Part shown: piece after piece, positions 17,976 through 33,000 of the stretch
Position numbering within the stretch: the first letter of the stretch is position 1
How the letters are laid out: every line of letters begins with the position of its first letter
Source: Piscicola geometra
Lineage: Eukaryota; Annelida; Clitellata; Hirudinida; Piscicolidae
Direction of reading: 5' to 3'
DNA: 64,000 nucleotides
NCBI GenBank assembly: GCA_943735955.1
Contig: OX030956.1
Span: 2,198,412-2,262,411, forward strand
The notes under the pieces: model-generated
What the model was told of the DNA's origin: nothing
Database searches by the model: none
The model's input: the letters and a program-made list of their open reading frames with translations, nothing else
Made by a program: the position numbers and the translations under genes

Positions 17976-19751
17976 TCATCGTCTTCATTGTCTTCACCGT
18001 CTTCACCGTCTTCATCGTCTTCACCGTCTTCATCGTCTTCATCGTCTTCACCGTCTTCATCGTCTTCACTGTCTTCATCGTCTTCACCGTCTTCACCGTC
18101 TTCACCGTCTTCACCGTCTTCACCGTCTTCATCGTCTTCACCGTCTTCACCGTCTTCACCGTCTTCACCGTCTTCACCGTCTTCACCGTCTTCATCGTCT
18201 TCACCGTCTTCACCGTCTTCACCGTCTTCATCGTCTTCATCGTGTTCACCGTCTTCACCGTCTTCATCGTCTTCACCGTCTTCATCGTCTTCATCGTCTT
18301 CATCGTCTACACCGTCTTCACCGTCTTCACCGTCTTCACCGTCTTCACCGTCTTCACCGTCTTCATCGTCTTCACCGTCTTCATCGTCTTCATCGTCTTC
18401 ACCGTCTTCATCGTCTTCACCGTCTTCACCGTCTTCACCATCTTCACCGTCTTCATCGTCTTCACCGTCTTCATCGTCTTCACCGTCTTCACCGTCTTCA
18501 TCGTCTTCACCGTCTTCATCGTCTTCACCGTCTTCACCGTCTTCATCGTTCGTCTTCATCGTCTTCATCGTCTTCATCGTCTTCATCGTCTTCACCGTCT
18601 TCACCGTCTTCACCGTCTTCACCGTCTTCATCGTCTTCATCGTCTTCACCGTCTTCATCGTCTTCACCGTCTTCACCGTCTTCACCGTCTTCACTGTCTT
18701 CATCGTCTTCACCGTCTTCATCGTCTTCATCGTCTTCACCGTCTTCATCGTCTTCACCGTCTTCATCGTTTTCATCGTTCGTCTTCATCGTCTTCATCGT
18801 CTTCACCGTCTTCATCGTCTTCACCGTCTTCACCGTCTTCATCGTCTTCACCATCTTCATCATCTTCATCGTCTTCATCGTCTTCACCGTCTTCACCGTC
18901 TTCATCGTCTTCATCGTCTTCACCGTCTTCACCGTCTTCACCGTCTTCACCGTCTTCACCGTCTTCACCGTATTCACCGTCTTCACCGTCTTCATCGTCT
19001 TCATCGTCTTCATCGTCTTCACCGTCTTCACCGTCTTCACCGTCTTCACCGTCTTCATCGTCTTCATTGTCTTCACCGTCTTCACCGTCTTCATCGTCTT
19101 CACCGTCTTCATCGTCTTCATCGTCTTCACCGTCTTCATCGTCTTCACCGTCTTCATCGTCTTCACCGTCTTCACCGTCTTCACCGTCTTCACCGTCTTC
19201 ACCGTCTTCACCGTCTTCACCGTCTTCACCGTCTTCACCGTCTTCATCGTCTTCATCGTCTTCACCGTCTTCACCGTCTTCATCGTTCGTCTTCATCGTC
19301 TTCATCGTCTTCATCGTCTTCACCGTCTTCATCGTCTTCATCGTCTTCACCGTCTTCACCGTCTTCACCGTCTTCACCGTCTTCACCGTCTTCACCGTCT
19401 TCATCGTCTTCACCGTCTTCACCGTCTTCACCGTCTTCACCGTCTTCACCGTCTTCACCGTCTTCACCGTCTTCATCGTCTTCACCGTCTTCACCGTCTT
19501 CACCGTCTTCATCGTCTTCATCGTGTTCACCGTCTTCACCGTCTTCATCGTCTTCACCGTCTTCATCGTCTTCATCGTCTTCATCGTCTACACCGTCTTC
19601 ACCGTCTTCACCGTCTTCACCGTCTTCATCGTCTTCACCGTCTTCATCGTCTTCATCGTCTTCACCGTCTTCATCGTCTTCACCGTCTTCACCGTCTTCA
19701 CCGTCTTCATCGTCTTCACCGTCTTCATCGTCTTCACCGTCTTCACCGTCT

Positions 19752-22700
19752 TCATCGTTCGTCTTCATCGTCTTCATCGTCTTCATCGTCTTCATCGTCT
19801 TCACCGTCTTCACCGTCTTCACCGTCTTCACCGTCTTCACCGTCTTCATCGTCTTCATCGTCTTCACCGTCTTCATCGTCTTCACCGTCTTCACCGTCTT
19901 CACCGTCTTCACTGTCTTCATCGTCTTCACCGTCTTCATCGTCTTCATCGTCTTCACCGTCTTCATCGTCTTCACCGTCTTCACCGTCTTCACCGTCTTC
20001 ATCGTCTTCACCGTCTTCATCGTCTTCACCGTCTTCACCGTCTTCATCGTTCGTCTTCATCGTCTTCATCGTCTTCATCGTCTTCATCGTCTTCACCGTC
20101 TTCACCGTCTTCACCGTCTTCACCGTCTTCATCGTCTTCATCGTTCGTCTTCATCGTCTTCATCGTCTTCATCGTCTTCATCGTCTTCACCGTCTTCACC
20201 GTCTTCACCGTCTTCACCGTCTTCATCGTCTTCACCGTCTTCATCGTCTTCACCGTCTTCACCGTCTTCACCGTCTTCACCGTCTTCACTGTCTTCATCG
20301 TCTTCACCGTCTTCATCGTCTTCATCGTGTTCACCGTCTTCACCGTCTTCATCGTCTTCACCGTCTTCACCGTCTTCACCGTCTTCACCGTCTTCACCGT
20401 CTTCACCGTCTTCACCGTCTTCACCGTCTTCATCGTCTTCACCGTCTTCACCGTCTTCACCGTCTTCATCGTCTTCATCAAGTTCACCGTCTTCACCGTC
20501 TTCATCGTCTTCACCGTCTTCATCGTCTTCATCGTCTTCATCGTCTACACCGTCTTCACCGTCTTCACCGTCTTCACCGTCTTCATCGTCTTCACCGTCT
20601 TCATCGTCTTCATCGTCTTCACCGTCTTCATCGTCTTCACCGTCTTCACCGTCTTCACCGTCTTCATCGTCTTCACCGTCTTCATCGTCTTCACCGTCTT
20701 CACCGTCTTCATCGTTCGTCTTCATCGTCTTCATCGTCTTCATCGTCTTCATCGTCTTCACCGTCTTCACCGTCTTCACCGTCTTCACCGTCTTCATCGT
20801 CTTCACCGTCTTCATCGTCTTCACCGTCTTCACCGTCTTCACCGTCTTCACCGTCTTCACTGTCTTCATCGTCTTCACCGTCTTCATCGTCTTCATCGTC
20901 TTCACCGTCTTCATCGTCTTCACCGTCTTCACCGTCTTCACCGTCTTCACCGTCTTCATCGTCTTCACCGTCTTCATCGTCTTCACCGTCTTCACCGTCT
21001 TCATCGTTCGTCTTCATCGTCTTCATCGTCTTCATCGTCTTCATCGTCTTCACCGTCTTCACCGTCTTCACCGTCTTCACCGTCTTCATCGTCTTCATCG
21101 TTCGTCTTCATCGTCTTCACCGTCTTCACCGTCTTCACCGTCTTCATCGTCTTCACCGTCTTCACCGTCTTCACCGTCTTCATCGTCTTCATCGTGTTCA
21201 CCGTCTTCACCGTCTTCATCGTCTTCACCGTCTTCATCGTCTTCATCGTCTTCATCGTCTACACCGTCTTCACCGTCTTCACCGTCTTCACCGTCTTCAT
21301 CGTCTTCACCGTCTTCATCGTCTTCATCGTCTTCACCGTCTTCATCGTCTTCACCGTCTTCACCGTCTTCACCGTCTTCATCGTCTTCACCGTCTTCATC
21401 GTCTTCACCGTCTTCACCGTCTTCATCGTTCGTCTTCATCGTCTTCATCGTCTTCATCGTCTTCATCGTCTTCACCGTCTTCACCGTCTTCACCGTCTTC
21501 ACCGTCTTCACCGTCTTCATCGTCTTCATCGTCTTCACTGTCTTCATCGTCTTCACCGTCTTCATCGTCTTCATCGTCTTCACCGTCTTCATCGTCTTCA
21601 CCGTCTTCACCGTCTTCACCGTCTTCACCGTCTTCATCGTCTTCACCGTCTTCATCGTCTTCACCGTCTTCACCGTCTTCATCGTTCGTCTTCATCGTCT
21701 TCACCGTCTTCATCGTCTTCATCGTCTTCACCGTCTTCATCGTCTTCACCGTCTTCACCGTCTTCACCGTCTTCATCGTCTTCACCGTCTTCATCGTCTT
21801 CACCGTCTTCACCGTCTTCATCGTTCGTCTTCATCGTCTTCATCGTCTTCATCGTCTTCATCGTCTTCACCGTCTTCACCGTCTTCACCGTCTTCACCGT
21901 CTTCATCGTCTTCATCGTTCGTCTTCATCGTCTTCATCGTCTTCATCGTCTTCATCGTCTTCACCGTCTTCACCGTCTTCACCGTCTTCACCGTCTTCAT
22001 CGTCTTCACCGTCTTCATCGTCTTCACCGTCTTCACCGTCTTCACCGTCTTCACCGTCTTCACTGTCTTCATCGTCTTCACCGTCTTCATCGTCTTCATC
22101 GTGTTCACCGTCTTCACCGTCTTCATCGTCTTCACCGTCTTCACCGTCTTCACCGTCTTCACCGTCTTCACCGTCTTCACCGTCTTCACCGTCTTCACCG
22201 TCTTCACCGTCTTCATCGTCTTCACCGTCTTCACCGTCTTCACCGTCTTCATCGTCTTCATCAAGTTCACCGTCTTCACCGTCTTCATCGTCTTCACCGT
22301 CTTCATCGTCTTCATCGTCTTCATCGTCTACACCGTCTTCACCGTCTTCACCGTCTTCACCGTCTTCATCGTCTTCACCGTCTTCATCGTCTTCATCGTC
22401 TTCACCGTCTTCATCGTCTTCACCGTCTTCACCGTCTTCACCGTCTTCATCGTCTTCACCGTCTTCATCGTCTTCACCGTCTTCACCGTCTTCATCGTTC
22501 GTCTTCATCGTCTTCATCGTCTTCATCGTCTTCATCGTCTTCACCGTCTTCACCGTCTTCACCGTCTTCACCGTCTTCATCGTCTTCACCGTCTTCATCG
22601 TCTTCACCGTCTTCACCGTCTTCACCGTCTTCACCGTCTTCACTGTCTTCATCGTCTTCACCGTCTTCATCGTCTTCATCGTCTTCACCGTCTTCATCGT

Positions 22701-25250
22701 CTTCACCGTCTTCACCGTCTTCACCGTCTTCACCGTCTTCATCGTCTTCACCGTCTTCATCGTCTTCACCGTCTTCACCGTCTTCATCGTTCGTCTTCAT
22801 CGTCTTCATCGTCTTCATCGTCTTCATCGTCTTCACCGTCTTCACCGTCTTCACCGTCTTCACCGTCTTCATCGTCTTCATCGTTCGTCTTCATCGTCTT
22901 CACCGTCTTCACCGTCTTCACCGTCTTCATCGTCTTCACCGTCTTCACCGTCTTCACCGTCTTCATCGTCTTCATCGTGTTCACCGTCTTCACCGTCTTC
23001 ATCGTCTTCACCGTCTTCATCGTCTTCATCGTCTTCATCGTCTACACCGTCTTCACCGTCTTCACCGTCTTCACCGTCTTCATCGTCTTCACCGTCTTCA
23101 TCGTCTTCATCGTCTTCACCGTCTTCATCGTCTTCACCGTCTTCACCGTCTTCATCGTCTTCACCGTCTTCATCGTCTTCACCGTCTTCACCGTCTTCAT
23201 CGTTCGTCTTCATCGTCTTCATCGTCTTCATCGTCTTCATCGTCTTCACCGTCTTCACCGTCTTCACCGTCTTCACCGTCTTCACCGTCTTCATCGTCTT
23301 CATCGTCTTCACTGTCTTCATCGTCTTCACCGTCTTCATCGTCTTCATCGTCTTCACCGTCTTCATCGTCTTCACCGTCTTCACCGTCTTCACCGTCTTC
23401 ACCGTCTTCATCGTCTTCACCGTCTTCATCGTCTTCACCGTCTTCACCGTCTTCATCGTTCGTCTTCATCGTCTTCATCGTCTTCATCGTCTTCATCGTC
23501 TTCACCGTCTTCACCGTCTTCACCGTCTTCACCGTCTTCATCGTCTTCATCGTTCGTCTTCATCGTCTTCACCGTCTTCACCGTCTTCACCGTCTTCATC
23601 GTCTTCACCGTCTTCACCGTCTTCACCGTCTTCATCGTCTTCATCGTGTTCACCGTCTTCACCGTCTTCATCGTCTTCACCGTCTTCATCGTCTTCATCG
23701 TCTTCATCGTCTACACCGTCTTCACCGTCTTCACCGTCTTCACCGTCTTCATCGTCTTCACCGTCTTCATCGTCTTCATCGTCTTCACCGTCTTCATCGT
23801 CTTCACCGTCTTCACCGTCTTCACCGTCTTCATCGTCTTCACCGTCTTCATCGTCTTCACCGTCTTCACCGTCTTCATCGTTCGTCTTCATCGTCTTCAT
23901 CGTCTTCATCGTCTTCATCGTCTTCACCGTCTTCACCGTCTTCACCGTCTTCACCGTCTTCACCGTCTTCATCGTCTTCATCGTCTTCACCGTCTTCATC
24001 GTCTTCACCGTCTTCACCGTCTTCACCGTCTTCACTGTCTTCATCGTCTTCACCGTCTTCATCGTCTTCATCGTCTTCACCGTCTTCATCGTCTTCACCG
24101 TCTTCACCGTCTTCACCGTCTTCATCGTCTTCACCGTCTTCATCGTCTTCACCGTCTTCACCGTCTTCATCGTTCGTCTTCATCGTCTTCATCGTCTTCA
24201 TCGTCTTCATCGTCTTCACCGTCTTCACCGTCTTCACCGTCTTCACCGTCTTCATCGTCTTCATCGTTCGTCTTCATCGTCTTCATCGTCTTCATCGTCT
24301 TCATCGTCTTCACCGTCTTCACCGTCTTCACCGTCTTCACCGTCTTCATCGTCTTCACCGTCTTCATCGTCTTCACCGTCTTCACCGTCTTCACCGTCTT
24401 CACCGTCTTCACTGTCTTCATCGTCTTCACCGTCTTCATCGTCTTCATCGTGTTCACCGTCTTCACCGTCTTCATCGTCTTCACCGTCTTCACCGTCTTC
24501 ACCGTCTTCACCGTCTTCACCGTCTTCACCGTCTTCACCGTCTTCACCGTCTTCATCGTCTTCACCGTCTTCACCGTCTTCACCGTCTTCATCGTCTTCA
24601 TCAAGTTCACCGTCTTCACCGTCTTCATCGTCTTCACCGTCTTCATCGTCTTCATCGTCTTCATCGTCTACACCGTCTTCACCGTCTTCACCGTCTTCAC
24701 CGTCTTCACCGTCTTCATCGTCTTCACCGTCTTCATCGTCTTCATCGTCTTCACCGTCTTCATCGTCTTCACCGTCTTCACCGTCTTCACCGTCTTCATC
24801 GTCTTCACCGTCTTCATCGTCTTCACCGTCTTCACCGTCTTCATCGTTCGTCTTCATCGTCTTCATCGTCTTCATCGTCTTCATCGTCTTCACCGTCTTC
24901 ACCGTCTTCACCGTCTTCACCGTCTTCATCGTCTTCATCGTCTTCACCGTCTTCATCGTCTTCACCGTCTTCACCGTCTTCACCGTCTTCACCGTCTTCA
25001 CTGTCTTCATCGTCTTCACCGTCTTCATCGTCTTCATCGTCTTCACCGTCTTCATCGTCTTCACCGTCTTCACCGTCTTCACCGTCTTCACCGTCTTCAT
25101 CGTCTTCACCGTCTTCATCGTCTTCACCGTCTTCACCGTCTTCACCGTCTTCATCGTTCGTCTTCATCGTCTTCATCGTCTTCATCGTCTTCATCGTCTT
25201 CACCGTCTTCACCGTCTTCACCGTCTTCACCGTCTTCATCGTCTTCATCG
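19752..25250. repeat. About 1.78-kb higher-order repeat, left domain
   Basis: The rare variant TCAAGTTC recurs at 20478, 22261 and 24601 (steps 1783 and 2340). TTCG insertions around it keep the same order (for example 20044/20138, 21818/21912, 24167/24261). Shorter partial copies lie between (for example about 22784-23707). Confidence 0.8.
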
Positions 25251-28200
25251 TTCGTCTTCATCGTCTTCATCGTCTTCATCGTCTTCATCGTCTTCATCGT
25301 CTTCACCGTCTTCACCGTCTTCACCGTCTTCACCGTCTTCATCGTCTTCATCGTCTTCACCGTCTTCATCGTCTTCACCGTCTTCACCGTCTTCACCGTC
25401 TTCACCGTCTTCACTGTCTTCATCGTCTTCACCGTCTTCATCGTCTTCATCGTGTTCACCGTCTTCACCGTCTTCATCGTCTTCACCGTCTTCATCGTCT
25501 TCATCGTCTTCATCGTCTACACCGTCTTCACCGTCTTCACCGTCTTCACCGTCTTCATCGTCTTCACCGTCTTCATCGTCTTCATCGTCTTCACCGTCTT
25601 CATCGTCTTCACCGTCTTCACCGTCTTCACCGTCTTCACCGTCTTCATCGTCTTCACCGTCTTCATCGTCTTCACCGTCTTCACCGTCTTCATCGTTCGT
25701 CTTCATCGTCTTCATCGTCTTCATCGTCTTCATCGTCTTCACCGTCTTCACCGTCTTCACCGTCTTCACCGTCTTCATCGTCTTCATCGTCTTCACCGTC
25801 TTCATCGTCTTCACCGTCTTCACCGTCTTCACCGTCTTCACCGTCTTCACTGTCTTCATCGTCTTCACCGTCTTCACCGTATTCACCGTCTTCACCGTCT
25901 TCATCGTCTTCATCGTCTTCATCGTCTTCACCGTCTTCACCGTCTTCACCGTCTTCATCGTCTTCATTATCTTCACCGTCTTCACCGTCTTCATCGTCTT
26001 CACCGTCTTCATCGTCTTCATCGTCTTCACCGTCTTCATCGTCTTCACCGTCTTCATCGTCTTCACCGTCTTCACCGTCTTCACCGTCTTCACCGTCTTC
26101 ACCGTCTTCACCGTCTTCACCGTCTTCACCGTCTTCACCGTCTTCATCGTCTTCATCGTCTTCACCGTCTTCACCGTCTTCATCGTTCGTCTTCATCGTC
26201 TTCATCGTCTTCATCGTCTTCACCGTCTTCATCGTCTTCACCGTCTTCATCGTCTTCACCGTCTTCACCGTCTTCACCGTCTTCACCGTCTTCACCGTCT
26301 TCACCGTCTTCATCGTCTTCACCGTCTTCACCGTCTTCACCGTCTTCACCGTCTTCACCGTCTTCACCGTCTTCATCGTCTTCACCGTCTTCACCGTCTT
26401 CATCGTCTTCATCGTGTTCACCGTCTTCACCGTCTTCATCGTCTTCACCGTCTTCATCGTCTTCATCGTCTTCATCGTCTACACCGTCTTCACCGTCTTC
26501 ACCGTCTTCACCGTCTTCATCGTCTTCACCGTCTTCATCGTCTTCACCGTCTTCATCGTCTTCACCGTCTTCACCGTCTTCACCGTTTTCACCGTCTTCA
26601 TCGTCTTCACCGTCTTCATCGTCTTCACCGTCTTCACCGTCTTCATCGTTCGTCTTCATCGTCTTCATCGTCTTCATCGTCTTCATCGTCTTCACCGTCT
26701 TCACCGTCTTCACCGTCTTCACCGTCTTCATCGTCTTCATCGTCTTCACCGTCTTCATCGTCTTCACCGTCTTCACCGTCTTCACCGTCTTCACCGTCTT
26801 CACTGTCTTCATCGTCTTCACCGTCTTCATCGTCTTCATCGTCATCACCGTCTTCATCGTCTTCACCGTCTTCATCGTTTTCATCGTTCGTCTTCATCGT
26901 CTTCATCGTCTTCACCGTCTTCATCGTCTTCACCGTCTTCACCGTCTTCATCGTCTTCACCGTCTTCACCATCTTCATCGTTTTCATCGTCTTCACCGTC
27001 TTCACCGTCTTCATCGTCTTCATCGTCTTCACCGTCTTCACCGTCTTCACCGTCTTCACCGTCTTCACCGTATTCACCGTCTTCACCGTCTTCATCGTCT
27101 TCATCGTCTTCATCGTCTTCACCGTCTTCACCGTCTTCACCGTCTTCACCGTCTTCATCGTCTTCACCGTCTTCATCGTCTTCACCGTCTTCATCGTCTT
27201 CACCGTCTTCACCGTCTTCACCGTCTTCACCGTCTTCACCGTCTTCATCGTCTTCACCGTCTTCACCGTCTTCACCGTCTTCATCGTCTTCATCGTCTTC
27301 ACCGTCTTCACCGTCTTCATCGTTCGTCTTCATCGTCTTCATCGTCTTCATCGTCTTCACCGTCTTCATCGTCTTCACCGTCTTCATCGTTTTCACCGTC
27401 TTCACCGTCTTCACCGTCTTCACCGTCTTCACTGTCTTCATCGTCTTCACCGTCTTCATCGTCTTCATCGTCTTCACCGTCTTCATCGTCTTCACCGTCT
27501 TCATCGTTTTCATCGTTCGTCTTCATCGTCTTCATCGTCTTCACCGTCTTCATCGTCTTCACCGTCTTCACCGTCTTCATCGTCTTCACCGTCTTCACCA
27601 TCTTCATCGTCTTAATCGTCTTCACCGTCTTCACCGTCTTCACCGTCTTCATCGTCTTCATCGTCTTCACCGTCTTCACCGTCTTCACCGTCTTCACCGT
27701 CTTCACCGTCTTCACCGTCTTCACCGTCTTCACCGTATTCACCGTCTTCACCGTCTTCATCGTCTTCATCGTCTTCATCGTCTTCACCGTCTTCACCGTC
27801 TTCACCGTCTTCACCGTCTTCATCGTCTTCATTGTCTTCACCGTCTTCACCGTCTTCATCGTCTTCACCGTCTTCATCGTCTTCATCGTCTTCACCGTCT
27901 TCATCGTCTTCACCGTCTTCATCGTCTTCACCGTCTTCACCGTCTTCACCGTCTTCACCGTCTTCACCGTCTTCACCGTCTTCACCGTCTTCACCGTCTT
28001 CATCGTCTTCATCGTCTTCACCGTCTTCACCGTCTTCATCGTTCGTCTTCATCGTCTTCATCGTCTTCATCGTCTTCACCGTCTTCATCGTCTTCACCGT
28101 CTTCATCGTCTTCACCGTCTTCACCGTCTTCACCGTCTTCACCGTCTTCACCGTCTTCACCGTCTTCATCGTCTTCACTGTCTTCACCGTCTTCACCGTC

Positions 28201-30099
28201 TTCACCGTCTTCATCGTCTTCACCGTCTTCACCGTCTTCACCGTCTTCATCGTCTTCATCGTGTTCACCGTCTTCACCGTCTTCATCGTCTTCACCGTCT
28301 TCATCGTCTTCATCGTCTTCATCGTCTACACCGTCTTCACCGTCTTCACCGTCTTCATCGTCTTCACCGTCTTCATCGTCTTCATCGTCTTCACCGTCTT
28401 CATCGTCTTCACCGTCTTCACCGTCTTCACCGTCTTCACCGTCTTCATCGTCTTCACCGTCTTCATCGTCTTCACCGTCTTCACCGTCTTCATCGTTCGT
28501 CTTCATCGTCTTCATCGTCTTCATCGTCTTCATCGTCTTCACCGTCTTCACCGTCTTCACCGTCTTCACCGTCTTCATCGTCTTCATCGTCTTCACCGTC
28601 TTCATCGTCTTCACCGTCTTCACCGTCTTCACCGTCTTCACTGTCTTCATCGTCTTCACCGTCTTCATCGTCTTCATCGTCTTCACCGTCTTCATCGTCT
28701 TCACCGTCTTCATCGTTTTCATCGTTCGTCTTCATCGTCTTCATCGTCTTCACCGTCTTCATCGTCTTCACCGTCTTCACCGTCTTCATCGTCTTCACCG
28801 TCTTCACCATCTTCATCGTCTTCATCGTCTTCACCGTCTTCACCGTCTTCATCGTCTTCATCGTCTTCACCGTCTTCACCGTCTTCACCGTCTTCACCGT
28901 CTTCACCGTATTCACCGTCTTCATCGTCTTCATCGTCTTCATCGTCTTCACCGTCTTCACCGTCTTCACCGTCTTCACCGTCTTCATCGTCTTCATTGTC
29001 TTCACCGTCTTCACCGTCTTCATCGTCTTCACCGTCTTCATCGTCTTCATCGTCTTCACCGTCTTCATCGTCTTCACCGTCTTCATCGTCTTCACCGTCT
29101 TCACCGTCTTCACCGTCTTCACCGTCTTCACCGTCTTCATCGTCTTCACCGTCTTCACCGTCTTCACCGTCTTCATCGTCTTCATCGTCTTCACCGTCTT
29201 CACCGTCTTCATCGTTCGTCTTCATCGTCTTCATCGTCTTCATCGTCTTCACCGTCTTCATCGTCTTCACCGTCTTCATCGTTTTCACCGTCTTCACCGT
29301 CTTCACCGTCTTCACCGTCTTCACTGTCTTCATCGTCTTCACCGTCTTCATCGTCTTCATCGTCTTCACCGTCTTCATCGTCTTCACCGTCTTCATCGTT
29401 TTCATCGTTCGTCTTCATCGTCTTCATCGTCTTCACCGTCTTCATCGTCTTCACCGTCTTCACCGTCTTCATCGTCTTCACCGTCTTCACCATCTTCATC
29501 GTCTTAATCGTCTTCACCGTCTTCACCGTCTTCATCGTCTTCATCGTCTTCACCGTCTTCACCGTCTTCACCGTCTTCACCGTCTTCACCGTCTTCACCG
29601 TCTTCACCGTCTTCACCGTCTTCATCGTCTTCATCGTCTTCATCGTCTTCACCGTCTTCACCGTCTTCACCGTCTTCACCGTCTTCATCGTCTTCATTGT
29701 CTTCACCGTCTTCACCGTCTTCATCGTCTTCACCGTCTTCATCGTCTTCATCGTCTTCACCGTCTTCACCGTCTTCATCGTCTTCACCGTCTTCATCGTC
29801 TTCACCGTCTTCACCGTCTTCACCGTCTTCATCGTCTTCACCGTCTTCACCGTCTTCACCGTCTTCATCGTCTTCATCGTCTTCACCGTCTTCACCGTCT
29901 TCATCGTCTTCACCGTCTTCATCGTCTTCACCGTCTTCACCGTCTTCATCGTTCGTCTTCATCGTCTTCATCGTCTTCATCGTCTTCATCGTCTTCACCG
30001 TCTTCACCGTCTTCACCGTCTTCACCGTCTTCATCGTCTTCATCGTCTTCACCGTCTTCATCGTCTTCACCGTCTTCATCGTCTTCACCGTCTTCATCG

Positions 30100-33000
30100 T
30101 CTTTATCTTCTTCATCGTCTACACCGTCTTCACCGTCTTCACCGTCTTCACCGTCTTCATCGTCTTCACCGTCTTCATCGTCTTCATCGTCTTCACCGTC
30201 TTCATCGTCTCCACCGTCTTCACCGTCTTCACCGTCTTCACCGTCTTCATCGTCTTCACCGTCTTCATCGTCTTCACCGTCTTCACCGTCTTCATCGTTC
30301 GTCTTCATCGTCTTCATCGTCTTCATCGTCTTCATCGTCTTCACCGTCTCCACCGTCTTCACCGTCTTCACCGTCTTCATCGTCTTCATCTTCTTCACCG
30401 TCTTCATCGTCTTCACCGTCTTCACTGTCTTCATCGTCTTCACCGTCTTCATCGTCTTCATCGTCTTCACCGTCTTCATCGTCTTCACCGTCTTCATCGT
30501 TTTCATCGTTCGTCTTCATCGTCTTCATCGTCTTCATCGTCTTCACCGTCTTCATCGTCTTCACCGTCTTCATCGTCTTCACCGTCTTCACCATCTTCAT
30601 CGTCTTCATCGTCTTCACCGTCTTCACCGTCTTCATCGTCTTCATCGTCTTCACCGTCTTCACCGTCTTCACCGTCTTCACCGTCTTCACCGTCTTCACC
30701 GTCTTCAGCGTCTTCATCGTCTTCACCGTCTTCATCGTCTTCACCGTCTTCACCGTCTTCACCGTCTTCATCGTCTTCATCGTCTTCATCGTCTTCACCG
30801 TCTTCACCGTCTTCACCGTCTTCACCGTCTTCACCGTCTTCATCGTCTTCATCGTCTTCATTGTCTTCACCGTCTTCAACGTCTTCACCGCCTTCATCGT
30901 CTTCACCGTCTTCATCGTCTTCATCGTCTTCACCGTCTTCATCGTCTTCACCGTCTTCATCGTCTTCACCGTCTTCACCGTCTTCACCGTCTTCACCGTC
31001 TTCACCGTCTTCATCGTCTTCACCGTCTTCACCGTCTTCACCGTCTTCACCGTCTTCACCGTCTTCATCGTCTTCACCGTCTTCATCGTCTTCACCGTCT
31101 TCACCGTCTTCACCGTCTTCACCGTCTTCACCGTCTTCATCGTCTTCACCGTCTTCACCGTCTTCACCGTCTTCATCGTCTTCATCGTCTTCACCGTCTT
31201 CACCGTCTTCACCGTCTTCATCGTCTTCACCGTCTTCATCGTCTTCACCGTCTTCACCGTCTTCATCGTTCGTCTTCATCGTCTTCATCGTCTTCATCGT
31301 CTTCACCGTCTTCACCGTCTTCACCGTCTTCACCGTCTTCATCGTCTTCATCGTCTTCACCGTCTTCATCGTCTTCACCGTCTTCATCGTCTTCACCGTC
31401 TTCATCGTCTTTATCTTCTTCATCGTCTACACCGTCTTCACCGTCTTCACCGTCTTCACCGTCTTCATCGTCTTCACCGTCTTCATCGTCTTCATCGTCT
31501 TCACCGTCTTCATCGTCTTCACCGTCTTCACCGTCTTCACCGTCTTCATCGTCTTCACCGTCTTCATCGTCTTCACCGTCTTCACCGTCTTCATCGTTCG
31601 TCTTCATCGTCTTCATCGTCTTCATCGTCTTCATCGTCTTCACCGTCTCCACCGTCTTCACCGTCTTCACCGTCTTCATCGTCTTCATCTTCTTCACCGT
31701 CTTCATCGTCTTCACCGTCTTCACCGTCTTCACCGTCTTCACTGTCTTCATCGTCTTCACCGTCTTCATCGTCTTCATCGTCTTCACCGTCTTCATCGTC
31801 TTCACCGTCTTCATCGTTTTCATCGTTCGTCTTCATCGTCTTCATCGTCTTCACCGTCTTCATCGTCTTCACCGTCTTCATCGTCTTCACCGTCTTCACC
31901 ATCTTCATCGTCTTCATCGTCTTCACCGTCTTCACCGTCTTCATCGTCTTCATCGTCTTCACCGTCTTCACCGTCTTCACCGTCTTCACCGTCTTCACCG
32001 TCTTCACCGTCTTCATCGTCTTCACCGTCTTCATCGTCTTCACCGTCTTCACCGTCTTCACCGTCTTCATCGTCTTCATCGTCTTCATCGTCTTCACCGT
32101 CTTCACCGTCTTCACCGTCTTCACCGTCTTCACCGTCTTCATCGTCTTCATCGTCTTCATTGTCTTCACCGTCTTCAACGTCTTCACCGCCTTCATCGTC
32201 TTCACCGTCTTCATCGTCTTCATCGTCTTCACCGTCTTCATCGTCTTCACCGTCTTCATCGTCTTCACCGTCTTCACCGTCTTCACCGTCTTCACCGTCT
32301 TCACCGTCTTCATCGTCTTCACCGTCTTCACCGTCTTCACCGTCTTCATCGTCTTCATCGTCTTCATCGACTTCACCGTCTTCATCGTCTTCACCGTCTT
32401 CATCGTCTTCACCGTCTTCATCGTCTTCACCGTCTTCATCGTCTTCACCGTCTTCATCGTCTTCACCGTCTTCATCGTCTTCACCGTCTTCATCGTCTTC
32501 ATCGTTCGTCTTCACCGTCTTCACCGTCTTCATCGTCTTCACCGTCTTCATCGTCTTCACCGTCTTCACCGTCTTCATCGTCTTCATCTTCTTCACCGTC
32601 TTCATCGTCTTCACCGTCTTCACCGTCTTCACCGTCTTCACTGTCTTCATCGTCTTCACCGTCTTCATCGTCTTCATCGTCTTCACCGTCTTCATCGTCT
32701 TCACCGTCTTCATCGTTTTCATCGTTCGTCTTCATCGTCTTCATCGTCTTCATCGTCTTCACCGTCTTCATCGTCTTCACCGTCTTCATCGTCTTCACCG
32801 TCTTCACCATCTTCATCGTCTTCATCGTCTTCACCGTCTTCACCGTCTTCATCGTCTTCATCGTCTTCACCGTCGTCACCGTCTTCACCGTCTTCACCGT
32901 CTTCACCGTCTTCAGCGTCTTCATCGTCTTCACCGTCTTCATCGTCTTCACCGTCTTCACCGTCTTCACCGTCTTCATCGTCTTCATCGTCTTCATCGTC